In this document: positions 30,995-43,204 of the stretch, piece after piece
How the letters are laid out: the number at the start of each line of letters is the position of its first letter
Position numbering within the stretch: position 1 is the first letter of the stretch
NCBI GenBank assembly: GCA_017311185.1
Contig: JAESUZ010003526.1
Location: 558,001-622,000 of the forward strand
DNA: 64,000 nucleotides
Direction of reading: 5' to 3'
From: Proteles cristata cristata
Taxonomy: Eukaryota; Chordata; Mammalia; Carnivora; Hyaenidae
Made by a program: the position numbers and the translations under genes
The notes under the pieces: model-generated
Told to the model about the DNA's origin: nothing
The model's database searches: none
Seen by the model: the letters and a program-made list of their open reading frames with translations, nothing else

Positions 30995-33010
30995 ATCTGG
31001 AGTCGTAGCTTGGACAGGTTATAAATGCGCCCCAACCTACTTGTACGGTTCATGAGAGAGAAAACATCACCACCATTTTCTTCATACAGCCCACACTTCC
31101 ACTGATACTCAGATAAGAAAACAAATGACCTCTGTACATGCTGGGATTGTCCTTGTTTTACTGGATGCAGCTTCGGGGAAGTGGCACTTGTTTTTACATA
31201 ACATACTAGAGAACTCACACATCCAAACAAAGGCTGTACTTACAAGCAGTGACAATATACTCCAAAAATATAGCTACTGCCCAAGACGTGTGTGCAATAG
31301 CTTCAGCCTGCCTGTGAATGCCCCCTTGTTTTAATTTTTGCCAAAAAAGGCACATCCTCAACTTTTCCACCCTCTTTATTCATCAGCCTTGGCACCCGAA
31401 GGCCCCTGCCCCGCTGGAACAAGCCCGCCTGCCCATGAACGAGGAGGCTCTGTCTCTCAGGCGAATGCCGGCCAAGGAGCGGACTGGGCAGGGGCTGGGA
31501 AGGCTCCGAGATCCGAGGAACCCTTAAAGTCCACGGTGGTGCCAGGCTGGCAGGGACAGGGGGAGTACCTAGTGTGTGCCCATAAGAAAAAAAGCATGTG
31601 AGGGGAGGGAGAGGCAGGGATGAGAACGCGTGTCGGAGACTCGCTGGAGGTGAACAGGCCCCCGAGACACTGCTCCCCTGCCCTGTCCAGCACACGCGTG
31701 GGGAAAAGAGCGGCCATGTCAGGAGGGTCACTGGGGGTGGCGGGCGGGGACCGACAACGGCCACGGTGGGAAGGGTAGGGGCAGGCCCCTAGGAAGAATG
31801 CCTCGAAGCACCGGTCAGCTTAGCCTAGAGAAGACGACTCAGGGCAGAGGCTACAGGGAGGCGGAGGGGACAGGCGCAAGGCAGCATCTGGAATCCCACA
31901 GCAGCGTGTCCCCCTGGCACTGGGCTGCAGCCGGAGGCGGGGGGCCACGGCCAGGTCTCGGAGCAGGCAGGCATGTGGGTGAAATGATTCGTGCCTCCGG
32001 CCCTCTGCTCTCCCCGCCATGCTCAGCTGTCTCTGAATAGCCCTCCCCTTCAAGGTGTCCACTCCCAGAAGACGTGACTCCTCCCACCGGGACTCACACA
32101 GCAGGGAGAGCAGAGCACATCCTCGAGAGGACACCAATCCCAATAAAGCCACTCTGCCTGCAGGCCCAGGCCTTCAACCCTGCCCAGCCAGCCAGGGGAG
32201 AGGCCAGCTGGCCAAAGGGCCATTCTGAGATGGTCATCCGTCCCTGTCATAGCACCGGCTGTGGGACAGACGCTCATGAGAAGGAAAATCTGTGACTGCA
32301 CTTTGGTAGGGCCATAGGGACACTGTCTTGGGAGGCTTAATAGAGGAAATATTAAATCAATGAAACCTCATTTCCAAGTTCGGTTTAGCAGCAGAATCCA
32401 TTAACCTTATATTCACCCGCTCCCTTCCTCTAATAATACCGGGAAGGGGTTCAAAGGCATGATAACTTATCCTCCGGGTAGCGAATTCTATTCAATTACT
32501 GGGATTCTGAGTTCCAAGCTAAAAGATATATACTTGTTTTGATTATAAAGAACCAACCCAAAAAGAATGCTGCTTTCTTTTCATTTTGCTGGAAATGCCA
32601 CATAAATACAACCGTGAGTATTTGGCTCTGCTGAAACAGATGAGGCAAGTAGGGCTGACAAAGGAGCTCAAATCAGTTCTTATTTTTCTCTGCTCATAAA
32701 AGAATTCCCAGCAATGGGAACAAAGTTGTATCTGATTGCCCCTGGAACTGCAGCCACTCAATGCACACTCCCTCACTCGGTCCTGTCCCCAGGCCAGAGG
32801 AAGCAAAATTCAATCTCATTTCTTTTGTCACGTAAATCGTCAAAACCTAAGATAAATCCTGGTGCAACAGCAGAAACACAATGCTCCAGGGAGCAATGGC
32901 GCAAGTCATTCCCATCAGCCAGCCCTCGGGACAGATAAAGATCAAAACGCCAGTGACCCTGGCTGCAAAAGCTGACCTTTCAGACTTCTCTGGTGATATG
33001 CTAATGGCCA
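30995..33010. other. Mostly unique DNA between SINE and minisatellite
   Basis: GC-rich from 31.38 to 32.3 kb and AT-rich from 32.33 to 32.88 kb. No exon found. The open frames at 31303-32152 on the minus strand are low in stops because of composition. Confidence 0.5.
32335..32560. other. AT-rich unique island in intron 1
   Basis: Unique words gaaatattaaatcaatgaaa, tccattaaccttatattcac, ctctaataataccgggaagg and attctattcaattactggg. Sharp boundary with GC-rich flanks and no repeat match recognised. Candidate conserved non-coding element. Confidence 0.35.
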
Positions 33011-33017
33011 GAGGCTG

Positions 33018-33938
33018 AGCTGGGCAAGACAAGGCAAGGCAGGGCTGGGCTGGGCAGAGTAGAACAGGGCTGGGCAGGGCTGAGCAGGGCTGAGCAGGGC
33101 TGGGCTAGGCAGGGCTGGGCTGGACAGGGCTGGGCTGGACAGGGCTGGGCAGGGCTGGGCAGGGCAGGGCTGGGCAGGGCAGGGCTGGGCAGGACTGAGA
33201 AGGGCTAAGCAGGGCTGGGCAGGGCTGGACAGGCTGGGCACTGGGCAGGGCTGGGCAGAGGAACAGGGCTGGGCAGGGCTTGAGCAGGGCAGGGCTGGGC
33301 AGGGCTGGGCTGGGCAGGGGGGCAGTGGCTGCAGGGCTGGGCTGGGCAGAGCAGAACAGGGCTGGGAAGGGCTGGGCAGGGCAGGGCTGGGCAAGGCAGG
33401 GCTGGGCAGGGCTGGGCTGGGCAGAGCAGAACAGGGCTGGGCAGGGCTGGACAGGGCAGGCTGGGCAAGGCAGGGCTGGACAGGGCAGGGCTGGGCAGGG
33501 CAGGGCTGGGCAGGACTGAGAAGGGCTAAGAAGGGCTGAGCAGGGCAGGGCTGGGCAGGGCTGGACAGGGCAGGGCAGGGCTGGGCAGGGCTGGGCAGGA
33601 CTGGACAGGGCAGGGCTGGGCAGAACAGTGTTAGGCAGGGCAAGGCAGGGCTGAGCAGGGCTAGATAGGGCTGGGCAGGGCAGGCTGGACAGGGCTGGAC
33701 AGGGCTGGACTGGGCAGGGCAGGGTTGAGCAGGGCTGGACAAGGCTGGGCAGGGCAGGGCAAGGCAGGGTTGAGCAGGGCTGGACAGGGCTGGGCAGGGC
33801 AGAGCTGTGCAGGGCAGGGCTAGGCAGGGCAAGGCACGGTAGGGGAAGGCTGAGCAGGGCTAGGCAGGGCTGGACTTGGCTGGATTGGGCAGGGCTGGGC
33901 AGGGCAGGAATGGGCTAGGAAGGGCAGGGCTGGGCAGG
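33018..33938 (+). repeat. G-rich minisatellite (GGGCTGGGCA-type), about 0.92 kb
   Basis: Built from GGGCT, GGGCA, GGACA and GAGCA blocks in roughly 5- and 10-base steps. There is higher-order structure: gggctgggctgggcagagya recurs at 33042, 33334 and 33409, and gctgggcaggactgagaagg recurs at 33184 and 33505 (321 bases apart). Runs such as GGGCTGGGCAGGGCTGGG give G-quadruplex motifs with two-base loops. The G-rich strand is the template strand of TOM1L2. Confidence 0.97.
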
Positions 33939-33944
33939 AGCTAA

Positions 33945-35270
33945 CACAGCTCCCATTAAACCTTCTGTGCAAGACAGTGTTATTATCCTAATGCTACTGC
34001 CGTGGCATTTTCTCCATTCACAAAAGAAGACTGGTGGGAGCTGCGAGCCAGGACGCCCTGAAGCCTGGACCCTGATGGCAACGGCAGTGTTCTCTCAGGC
34101 TTGGCTTTTCTGCACCCGCACCCCCACCCCTACAGCCCGCAATCCCAGGCAGTCCTGCTGGGAGGAGCCTCACAATCCAGTGGCTTGGTTTCTTGGCTGC
34201 TGCGGTCTACACTTTGATGTTAAATATAGTGACTTCAGAGCAGCTAGCACCAGAAGGCAGAAGAGGGCTGGCTTTAGCATTCTGCATTCAGCAACATCCT
34301 TTTGGTGAGAATGGAGAAAAAATGGCCAAATTATCTACCTCCCCAACAATCAAGAGTGTGGGTCGGAGCCCAGAGGCACTGACACAAAGGAATATCATTC
34401 AAGGTTGCTTCGTGCCAGGTATTGAGGAAGAAGAAAAGGGGGCTGGGGTGGGCAGGAAGCTCATCTGATAATACGCACCAATAATAGGAGATGAACCTTC
34501 TGGATTACTACACGCTAGTGAGGCAGGTTGGCATATACCAGTCAGGTGGAAAGAAAAATCAATCCTGACATTCTACACAGAGCCATTATTGTCTATTGCT
34601 TCAAATTCCTAACATGCTTTGTGAATGTTAATTGCAGCTGCTCCCCTTCCACCAGAGAGACAAGAGAATGAATTCCAAATACTCATCCCTATTTTACAGG
34701 ATGTCCTTTTCTCTGACAGCTGTCCCTGCGCCTCTCGCACCCCTCTAAAGGAAGGTAACAGGCCCAGAAGAAGATATACAAAGTACGTCTGGCCAGGCTG
34801 TAGACTATCATGAAGCACCTTTCTCTGTAACATGAAGGCAAAATAAAACCCCACGGTGCCCAAGCCCTTCACTCAAGATTGGCAGAGGCCAAGATGTGCC
34901 ATGCACTGGCCTTGCAGACGAAGAAGGAGGAGATGACGAACACCCTACCTTCAGAGGTCAGTATAATGGGAGGCAGATAGGCAGTCAGTTAAGGTACAGT
35001 CAAGGTCTGAGCTGTAACAGAGGACAACCACAGCACTCTGGGTGGCTTTGATACCTGCGCCCTGGTGCCAAGGAGCTGGGTGGAAATTAATGGCACCGCG
35101 CACACACACTGTGACAGACAACAGCATGCCTCTTTAAGCAGAACACAAAGGTTGACAAGATGAACCAGGAAGAACCACCTAGTGACTGTGTGACATCCCA
35201 GAGGAAGATACCAAGCCTCTCTCTCTCACGCCAGCAGCTAGAGAGCAGCAAGGGAGGGCAGGAGGTAGGA
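33945..35270. other. Unique intronic DNA
   Basis: Nothing firmly recognised. A faint antisense-MIR-like phrase (catccctattttacaggatg) is at about 34685. Confidence 0.45.
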
Positions 35271-35405
35271 CGGTGCTTCCCAAACTTGGCTGCAGAATCA
35301 TCTGGAAGCTTTTTGCAAATATTCCTGCCTTGATCCCAGCCCACACCTTCGGATATGAACCGTTAGGACACGAGGCCAGGTACTGACATGTGCTCACAGC
35401 TCCCT
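35271..35405 (+). repeat. MER20/MER5-type hAT fragment
   Basis: The words ggtgcttcccaaacttggct, gcagaatcatctggaagctt, gatcccagcccacaccttcg and gaggccaggtactgacatgt follow the non-autonomous hAT-Charlie pattern. Confidence 0.65.
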
Positions 35406-36811
35406 GGGTGGCTCATCGTACAGCCTGGGCTGAGCACGCTAACTCAGGGGAAGGAGGGCCAACAGAGTCATCCAGCTGACACAAATGTACGACATGGCTA
35501 TGAAGTGCTGGACACTGGGGACACACAGAGGAAGGCGAGACAGCCTAGTCGCCGCCCTCATGAAGCTCCTGGCCCACAGGAGGACAAGGAGTCAAGTGAC
35601 CCTGATTCCAGACCTGCCTGGGCCTCTGTTATTACTGAGCTCCCAGGACTACTTATTCCCCTTTCTTCTCTGCGTTAGGAGTCCTGACAAATGAGCCAAC
35701 AGGCCCGCGTGACCTCTGACCCTCACCCTCCTCGCCGCCCACCCCACTCTGACAGTATGCTGGCTGATGTGTCCTTTTCTAGTGTTTTCTTTTTATTGTG
35801 GTAAAGTGTACAGATAATAAAATTCACCATTTTGGCCATTTTTAAGTATACAGATCAGTGGCATGAAGTAGATTTCACACTGCTGTGCCACCATCACCAC
35901 TACCATCCACCCACGGAACTTCATCTTCCTTAACTGAAACTGCCTCCATTCAACACTGACTGCTCACTCCTCTCCCCACAGCCCCTGGCAAGCATCATTC
36001 TGCTTCCTCTCTCCATGAATGCCATGCCTCTAGGAACCTTGTATTCGGGGAAGCATACAGTATTTCTCTGTGTGTCCGGCTTATTTCACTTAGCATAATG
36101 TCCTCCAGGCTATTCTGCACTGTGGCAGGTATCAGAATTACATTCCTTTTTAAGGCTGAATAATATTCTGTTGCATGAATATACCTCACTTCGCGTTATC
36201 TATTCACCTGTGGACGGACACATGGGGTGTTCCCAGCTTTTGGCTACTGTGAATACTGCTAAGAACATGGGTGTGCAGATAGCTGTTTGAGTCCCTTCTT
36301 TCTATTCTTTTGGGTATATACCCAGAAGTAGAATTACCAGATCATATGGTAATTCTGTGTTTACAGTTTTAAGAACTGCCAAACTGTGTTCCATAGAGGC
36401 TGCATCATTTTACATTCCCATCAACAATGGCCAAGTGTCCAACTTCTCCATGTCCTTGCCAACACCTGTTATATTATATCTCACCATGGTTCTGTTTTGC
36501 ACTTTCTTGTGACTTAGTGATTGATGTTAAGCACCGTTTCACAAGTTTATTGGCCGTTTGAATACCTTCTTTGGATGAATGTCTATTTGGGTCAGTTTTT
36601 GAATTAGGTGGTTTTGCTAAATCTGTTTATTGGTTCTAAGAGGGTTTTCTGTTTTTGTTTTTCTTTTTTCCATGAAATCTTTAGGGTTTTCCACACATAT
36701 GGTCATGTTATCTTGTTGGTGGGTTACAGAAGCTCTTTATATATTCTGGATATTAATCCTTTATCAGATGTATATTTTTCAATTATTGTCTTCCATTCTA
36801 TAGGCTTTTTG

Positions 36812-37008
36812 GTTTTTTTTAATGTTTATTTTTGAGAGACAGACCATGAGTGAGGAAAGGCAAAGAAAGAGGGAGATACAGAATCTGAAGCAAGCTCTAA
36901 GCTCTGAGCTGTCAGCACAAGAGCCTTACACGGGGCTCAAACTCAAGGACTATGAAATCATGACCTGAGCCAAAGTCGGACGCTTAACGGACTGAGCCAC
37001 CCAGGCAT
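36812..37008 (-). repeat. Felid SINE in the minus-strand L1
   Basis: Antisense copy: aatgtttatttttgagagac, gaagcaagctctaagctctg, acggggctcaaactcaagga, gactgagccacccaggc. Older, with the B box changed. Confidence 0.92.
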
Positions 37009-37709
37009 TATGAGTGGTCTTTCTACTCTCTCTTGCTAACGTCCTTTGATCCCCAAAGTTCCTAACTTTGATTAAGTCCAACTCATCTACTTTTTTCTTG
37101 TTGCCTATGCTTTTGGTGTGACAGCCAAGAAGTCACTGCTAAATCCAGTGTCATGAGGTTACTCCCCTGTGTTTTCTTCTAAGACTTTTACCACTTCACC
37201 TCTATGCTTAAGTCTTTGATCTATTTGAATTTTCCTATGGTATAAAGGTCCAACTTCATTCTTGTGTTGGTGGATATCCAGTTTTCCCAGCACCATCTGT
37301 TGAAAAGACTGTCCTTTCTCCACTGAAAGGTCTTGGCACCCTTGTTGAAAATCAATTGACCATATGTGAGAGGGTTAATTTCTGGGCTCTCTATTCTAGT
37401 GCATTGGTCTAGGTCTGTCCTTATGCCAGCACCACACTGTTCACTCCCTTGATGACTGTGAGTTTTGGAATCAGGAAGTGTCAGTCCTCCAACTGCCTTT
37501 CCTTTTCAAGGTTGTTTTAACTATTTGGAGTCTCTTGAGATTTCGTAAGAATTTTAGGATGGATTTTTCTATTTCTGCAAAAAATGTTGGTGGATTTTTA
37601 TTGGGGCCACACTGAATCTGTAGCCCATTTTAGGTAGATTTATCATCTTAAAAACATTAAGTCTTCTATCCATGAATATGGGATGTCTTTCCATTTATTT
37701 ATATTTTCT

Positions 37710-38105
37710 TTAATTTCTCTTAACAACATTCTGTAGTTTTTGTGTACAAGACTTTGCTTCTTTGATAATTCCCAAGGATTTTATTCTTGTTGATACTATT
37801 ATAAATGGAACTATTTTCTTAATTTCCTTTTTAAATTGTTCACTGTACGGAAACAGCTGATTCTTGAGTGTTGATTTTGTGCCCTTCCACTTGGCTGAAT
37901 CTATTAGTTTTGTTTTTGGTTTTTGTTTTTCAATGACTCTTTTAAGGTTTTCTACATATAAGGTCATGTCATCTGCAAACAGAGATTTTACTTCCTTTCC
38001 CATCTGGAAACCTTCTATTTCGTTTTCCTCCCTAACTGTCTGGCTAGCACCTCCAGTACTGTGGTGAAGAGAAGCTGGTGAAAGTGGACATCCTCGGGCT
38101 AACAC
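37710..38105 (-). pseudogene. L1 ORF2 reverse transcriptase remnant (FADD box)
   Basis: A 131-codon minus-strand frame contains KSLFADDMTLYVENLK, the catalytic FADD motif, preceded by a shifted segment and followed by ORF2-like text with frame slips. Only a fragment of the RT domain is present; no endonuclease domain survives. Confidence 0.88.
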
Positions 38106-38114
38106 ACACTTTTA

Positions 38115-38765
38115 CAAAACCTGATCGTATGCTGTAAGAAAAATAAAGCTGAAGAGAAGACCAGTCTGAGTCCTCATTGCACAGAAAAGTAGATTATCTG
38201 CTGGGTGGGGGTGGGGAGGGTGTGAAAGCAGGAAGTCCACCAGGATCCAGAGGACTCTGCAATCCGAGGGGCCTTGTATCTCTGCCTCCAGCCCTGAGGA
38301 AATCACCTTAGACTTCCCTGGTTGTAAAGCCTTCACTCCAGCTGACCTGCTCCAATCCTATAACCTTTCCAGAGCCTCCTTTCATACCATCCCTAAGTGA
38401 TGCCCTGAGAGGACTTCCCAGCACTTGAAGGCATAGTCTATGCAAGGACTGAGCTTTCAAAACCATTCTAATGCTCATACTCTAAGAGTTACTTCCAATC
38501 TTACTGGCTCGATGAGCCATAAATATATTCTTGGCTACATATCTAAACCTGAAGCTGCACGAAGGCCGGGCATCTTTGAGTTCCTCAGGAAGGTTCGATC
38601 TTATGCTGACAAGGACATTTTAGAAGTAAGATGATCCCCATAAACCCTTCCAAGGCCCCTGGGTGACAGGCGCTGGGCAGTCTGGCAGAAGTGGAACTAG
38701 GTTCCCAGTTGTCCCCGTGTTCTCCCTTTGGATTCTGAAGCAGAAGAACTGGACATCATAGTGGA
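38115..38765. other. Unique intronic DNA
   Basis: No repeat or exon recognised. The L1 ends abruptly at its left edge. Confidence 0.45.
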
Positions 38766-38769
38766 GAGT

Positions 38770-39240
38770 ATGAACAGGGGGTTTGAGCTCCTTTGGTGAA
38801 TCCTAGTTCTACCATTTACTGTGTGACCTCAGGGCAGTAAATTGACCTGTCCAAGCCTTTCTGTCATCCATAAAATGCTGTAATAATAACAGCACTTCTC
38901 ACACAGTTGTTGTGATACTCAACAATGCATACAAAGCACTTGACAGAGCCTAGAACAGACTTCCATTCGTCCACAAGCCATGATAATGGCTATTGCTTTT
39001 ATTATTTTTATAGATGTTTATAGAGAGAGCACATGAACAGGGGAGGGGCAGAGAGAGAGAGAGAGAGACAGAGGATCTGAAGAGGGCTCTGTGCTGACAG
39101 CAGCGTGCCCAGTGCGGGGCTCAAACTCATTAACTGTGCGATCGTGACCTGGGCTGAAGTCAGACACTCAACTGACTGAGCCACCCAGGTGCCCCAGCTT
39201 TTATTATTACCACAGCTCCTGTGAAAGGGATTCCGCCAAC
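38770..39240 (+). repeat. MIR element split by a SINE
   Basis: The best MIR in the window: gttctaccatttactgtgtg, acctcagggcagtaaattga, tgttgtgatactcaacaatg, aaagcacttgacagagccta. After the SINE, ttattattaccacagctcct resumes the 3' end. Confidence 0.85.
39007..39196 (-). mobile_element. Felid SINE with 12-bp target duplication, in MIR
   Basis: GCTTTTATTATT is present at 38995-39006 and 39197-39208. Antisense copy with gagccacccaggtgcccc at its right end. Confidence 0.94.
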
Positions 39241-39244
39241 ACTG

Positions 39245-41725
39245 TCCTGGGTGCCCTTTCCTTCAGCGTTCCTGTGTCACCACTGCCACCTACAGGTAAA
39301 TGGCTATCCGCAGGCTGTGCCTGGCAGATCCAGGGCTCTGGGATCGTGCAAGTATCCCCAGCCTTCCTGATTTCTGAGTTTCTGAGCCAGGAGAGCTCCA
39401 TGCCCAGAAGCCACACGGGGCTCGGGTTCCAGAAGGAAGCCCCCAAACAGCATGCCCATCCGCAAGGTACAGAAACAGCCACAGCACAATTTCCTGAGGA
39501 ATCCGAATGTTGAAACTCCAAGAGGTGTTAGAGCCCATCCAGTAAGAAGATTCTCCATGAATTACTCAAAATAGACCTCACGTCTCCTGGACTTCTAGAA
39601 ATGGAGCATGGCCGGGGTGGGGGATGGCGATGTGGAGGGTACAGTGTTGCTGCTAGCTTCCCAATGACAGCTTCTTGCCCTCAAAGCTAGCATGAATTCA
39701 AATCTTCAAGGAAACAGCTCTCATTTCTATCACACAAAAAATGGAGAAGTGGAAGGAAGCATGAAATCCAAAGGCTACCAGGCACAAAGTTCTGTCTGGG
39801 CCACAAGTTCTTCACTTGTGTCCCTTTATTTACCTTCCCTTCCGGGCAGGGCAGCCCTGTTCTAACAGGTGAAGCACATCAAGCCCGGGTTGGTGTCTAG
39901 CCCAAGAGTGTACAGCGGGCAGGTGGCAGGACTGCCATGGCCCGGGTCATCCCTAAATTGAGGACAGTGGGGCAGAGAAAAGCCTGGCCTCAGGAGTTCC
40001 TGGAGGCAGGAACCCTCCTGAACCCACAGGTGAGGGCCGAAAGACCGACCCCTGGGGTCTGAAGTGTGAAACGGAGTGCTGCTGCTAAAAGGTCAAGTCC
40101 AATTAGCTCCTGGATCTGTTTTTTCCCCTTCTTTTTCATTTTTAAATAAACCTTGAACACGGGAATAATTGTATCTTCCCTGAAAAGTTGCAGAGATCGT
40201 ACAAACAGCCCCCACGTGCCCTTCTCCTGGTTTGCGCGAATGTAAACCTCTTACATAACCACTGTTCATTTATCAAAACTAAAAATTACCACTGGCACAG
40301 TGCTATGAAGGCAACTCCAGACTGGACTTGGATTTCTCCAGTTTTTCCACTCATGCCCCTTTCTGTCCGATCCAATCCAGAATACCACACTACATTTTGT
40401 GTTCCGCTCTTTTTAATCTTCTGGTTTTCTTTAAAGACAGACAAACTCACAACATCCAAACTTCCTCTCCTGTCTGGAGAGCTCAATTCCAAAGGCTAGG
40501 TCTGCCGGGGCCACAACTCCATGCCCTGGCCTAATTAGGACACCGCATGCTCCCACTCCCCAAACAAAGGAGTCCTTCAGGCCAGCCAAACAACAGAGAA
40601 AATAGAAGCTTGTTAGCCACACAGGCCCGGGGCTGCTGATCCAAGTTCTTTTTTAACTGGAATTCCCTTGAGAGGGATCCACAGATTTTAAAGTGCATTC
40701 GGGGTGTGTTTTCTAGAAGCAGAGCCACTGGTTTGATGTATTCTCTTCTTTGTACTTGCTGGAATAGTTTGTGCGTCGAATAAACAAGCGTGCGAGGGGA
40801 GCTGGAGGAAGACAAGGGTTTAGGGCTGGGAGGGCGCCGGGCAACTGGGGGAGGCGAGGTCTCTGCAGGGCCCAGGCCAGGAGGATGGTGTGCTGGTGGG
40901 AGCGGCCCAGCGGGCTGGTGGGCCCACCAACCCCCCTCGCCCCGGGGGAAGAGTAAAGGTCCCCGGGGAGCAGTGCAAGGGAGTAGATATGCTGCTGGTT
41001 CATGCTCAGCGACTCCTGATTACAGAGACCTGCGTCCTCGGAGGAGACGGAATGCCAGCTGTCGGGGAGCGGAACATGCAAGGCCACCCAAAGGCTTCTC
41101 GGTTTAATTCAGAGACTTTAACTGGGAGGCCTCTCCCCACCAGGCCCTGGGCTAGAGCGGGATAGAAAAATCAGCAAGACAGAGCCCCTGCCCTGAGGGA
41201 GGTCACCAGGCGGGAGACCTGCAGATGAGCAGCCAGGACAGAACGTGGGAAGTGTTCCAAGAGGAGTGTGCAGAAGACAGCCAGACTGATGGCAACAGAG
41301 CCGGCAGATAGGTAATCATGCTGGGGAGAGCGGAGGGAGGGCCTGGCGACAGGGAGGAGCAGAAACATGGAGGAGGAGGAAGGGTCCTTGCCGAGGCTCC
41401 AGCAAGCAGGGAGCGGAGATGTGAGGACAGAAACGCGGGGCTGCGGTGAAGGGAAGCGGTGCCAGGAGGCCAGCGGGGAGAGCCCTTTCATTTTCTGTAA
41501 GGAGTCTGCACTTTCCGCAGGAGGCAACGGACAGGCCTTTTCAACAGGAGTGACAAGAAGATTTGCGTCTGACACAGGTCACTCTGGTAGCAGCGTGGGG
41601 GCCGTGATGGAGCGCAGAGACTGCCGGCAGGAAGCGGGGCCAGGTTACCAGACCGGCTCCGTGGAAGAGGGAAACAGGAATGGCATTTGGTCAAGGGCAC
41701 AGTTGTGAATTTGATGTTGGAGGCG
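39245..41725. other. Unique intronic DNA
   Basis: No interspersed repeat clearly recognised. GC-rich around 40790-41000 (gagggcgccgggcaactggg, ccccctcgccccgggg) with a few CpGs. Open frames at 41171-41708 on both strands have no recognisable content. Confidence 0.45.
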
Positions 41726-41729
41726 TCGG

Positions 41730-41892
41730 TCCTGGGTCATTCGACCCTGGGCATAGGTCTTAAACTCTCTGAACTACTGTTCAGTCTGCCATGAAACGGG
41801 CCAAAGAGTCGTTGCTCCACAGCGGGATGGTCGTGAAGATTAGAATGACTGATGCAAGCGCCGGATGGGGAACCCGGCACACAGTGAGAGTG
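41730..41892 (+). repeat. MIR element
   Basis: Plus MIR: gggcataggtcttaaactct, ctgaactactgttcagtctg, gtgaagattagaatgactga, cggcacacagtgagag, with drift. Confidence 0.65.
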
Positions 41893-41894
41893 TG

Positions 41895-42500
41895 GTCAGT
41901 ATGAACTGCACTTTTTAACACGCAACTTCCGCGGCCTGGACCGCAGGAAAGACTGAATTCACGTGCGGAGGCAGAGGCGGGGTGGGTAACGGTCTTCAAG
42001 GAAGAGGCTCAGGAGGCCATCCTGAGTCCCTCCTAGAGGGAGCATGACAGGGCCCCACTCCGCTGGCCAGGCACCGATCGGCCTACTAGACCAGCCAGAG
42101 ACCACAGGCACCACCCTGGAGCCAAGCTAAAAAGGAAGGTCTCCTTTCTGCCTCAAAGAGCGATTACAGAATTGCAAGCCCAAGCTGGGAGAAAGACTCC
42201 CCAAAGTTCCCCGGGCTCACACCTGCTGTGCTCAGTAAAGCCAGAGTGCTTTGACTAACTCCTGCAAAGCGCTGTCCTTCAGAACTAGGCAAAGAGAAAC
42301 ACTCTCCGCGTACTCAAAGGCATTAAGGGGAGCAGTCAAAAGCAGCCTAGCAGAGGAAGTAAGGCTCAGCTACAAGCCGTCTTCCCATCTGGAGGCCTTG
42401 TCTTTGGAGGAACTGCAGCTAATAAAAAACAGCCTCAGGAAAACATTAAAGTCAAACTCTTACTCGTAAATTAACACACTTTTTAGAGAATAATATGCAC
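41895..42500. other. Unique intronic DNA
   Basis: Nothing recognised. AT content rises towards the L1 fragments that follow. Confidence 0.45.
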
Positions 42501-42852
42501 TGCTGGCAAGGCTGAGGTGAACCCACAACATCACGTCCCTGAAGGTAGCATACATTTAAGAACGCTTTGGAAAAACAGCTTGGACAATAGATATCGAGGG
42601 GTAGGCGATAAAAGGTTCTAATCCTTTGACCTAATAATCTCTTTGGGACTCAGCTTAAAGAAACATCTCAAAGAAAAAAGCTACAGACCACAGCAATTCT
42701 CCTCATAGGCATACACAGCCAAGAGACATGGAAACGTATGTGCACACAAAAGCCTGTATGTGAGTGTTCATGACAGCATTAATCTCATAGCCAAAAAGCT
42801 GGAACCACCCAAATGTCCATCAAGTGGTAAAAAGATAAAATACGGTATGTCA

Positions 42853-43073
42853 GGGGCGCCTGGGTGGCTTAGTCGGTTAAGCGTCCGACTTTCGCTTAGG
42901 TCATGATCTCGCTGTTCGTGGGTTCGAGCCCCGCGTCGGGCTCTGTGCTGACTACCAGCTCGGAGCCTGGAGCCTGTTTCAGTCTGTGACTCCCTCTCTC
43001 TCTGACCCTCCCCTGCTCACGCTGTCTCTCTCTCTCTCTCCTAGAAATAAATAAAAAATATTAAAAAAAAAAA
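42853..43073 (+). mobile_element. Young felid SINE in L1
   Basis: Perfect A box (TGGCTTAGTCGG) and B box (GGTTCGAGCCC), and ctcctagaaat before the tail. It carries a ctgactaccagctcggagcc variant of the subfamily mark. The target repeat is short: ACGGTAT at 42842 and 43074. Confidence 0.95.
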
Positions 43074-43204
43074 ACGGTATATCCATACAATGGAATAGTA
43101 TTTGGCAATACAAAGGAATGAAATTCTGATATGTGCTCCAACATGGATGAACTTAGAAAACATTATACCAAGTGAAAGAAGCCAAACACTAAAGGACAAA
43201 AACT

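Larger units (their letters stand above)
35765..38110 (-). mobile_element. 5'-truncated L1, sense to TOM1L2
   Basis: The plus strand reads the complement of an L1 from its 3' end (tttattgtggtaaagtgtac, cttatttcacttagcataat, gggtatatacccagaagtag) to the reverse transcriptase region (catgtcatctgcaaacagag). On the minus strand at 37710-38105 a frame retains FADDMTLYVENLK, the RT active-site box with its Asp pair. The element breaks off just beyond, so it is truncated inside RT. Numerous stops make it inactive. A SINE interrupts it at 36812. Confidence 0.93.

Noticed and set aside
32942..33832. 296-codon minus-strand frame rich in Pro, Ala, Cys, Leu, Ser and Gln
   Set aside because: It is the translation of the GGGCT/GGGCA minisatellite, whose complement lacks stops in one frame. 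The composition is pure repeat and there is no domain.
36608..36835. 75-codon frame with hydrophobic FCFCFSFFHE text
   Set aside because: Antisense of L1 ORF2; not a membrane protein gene.
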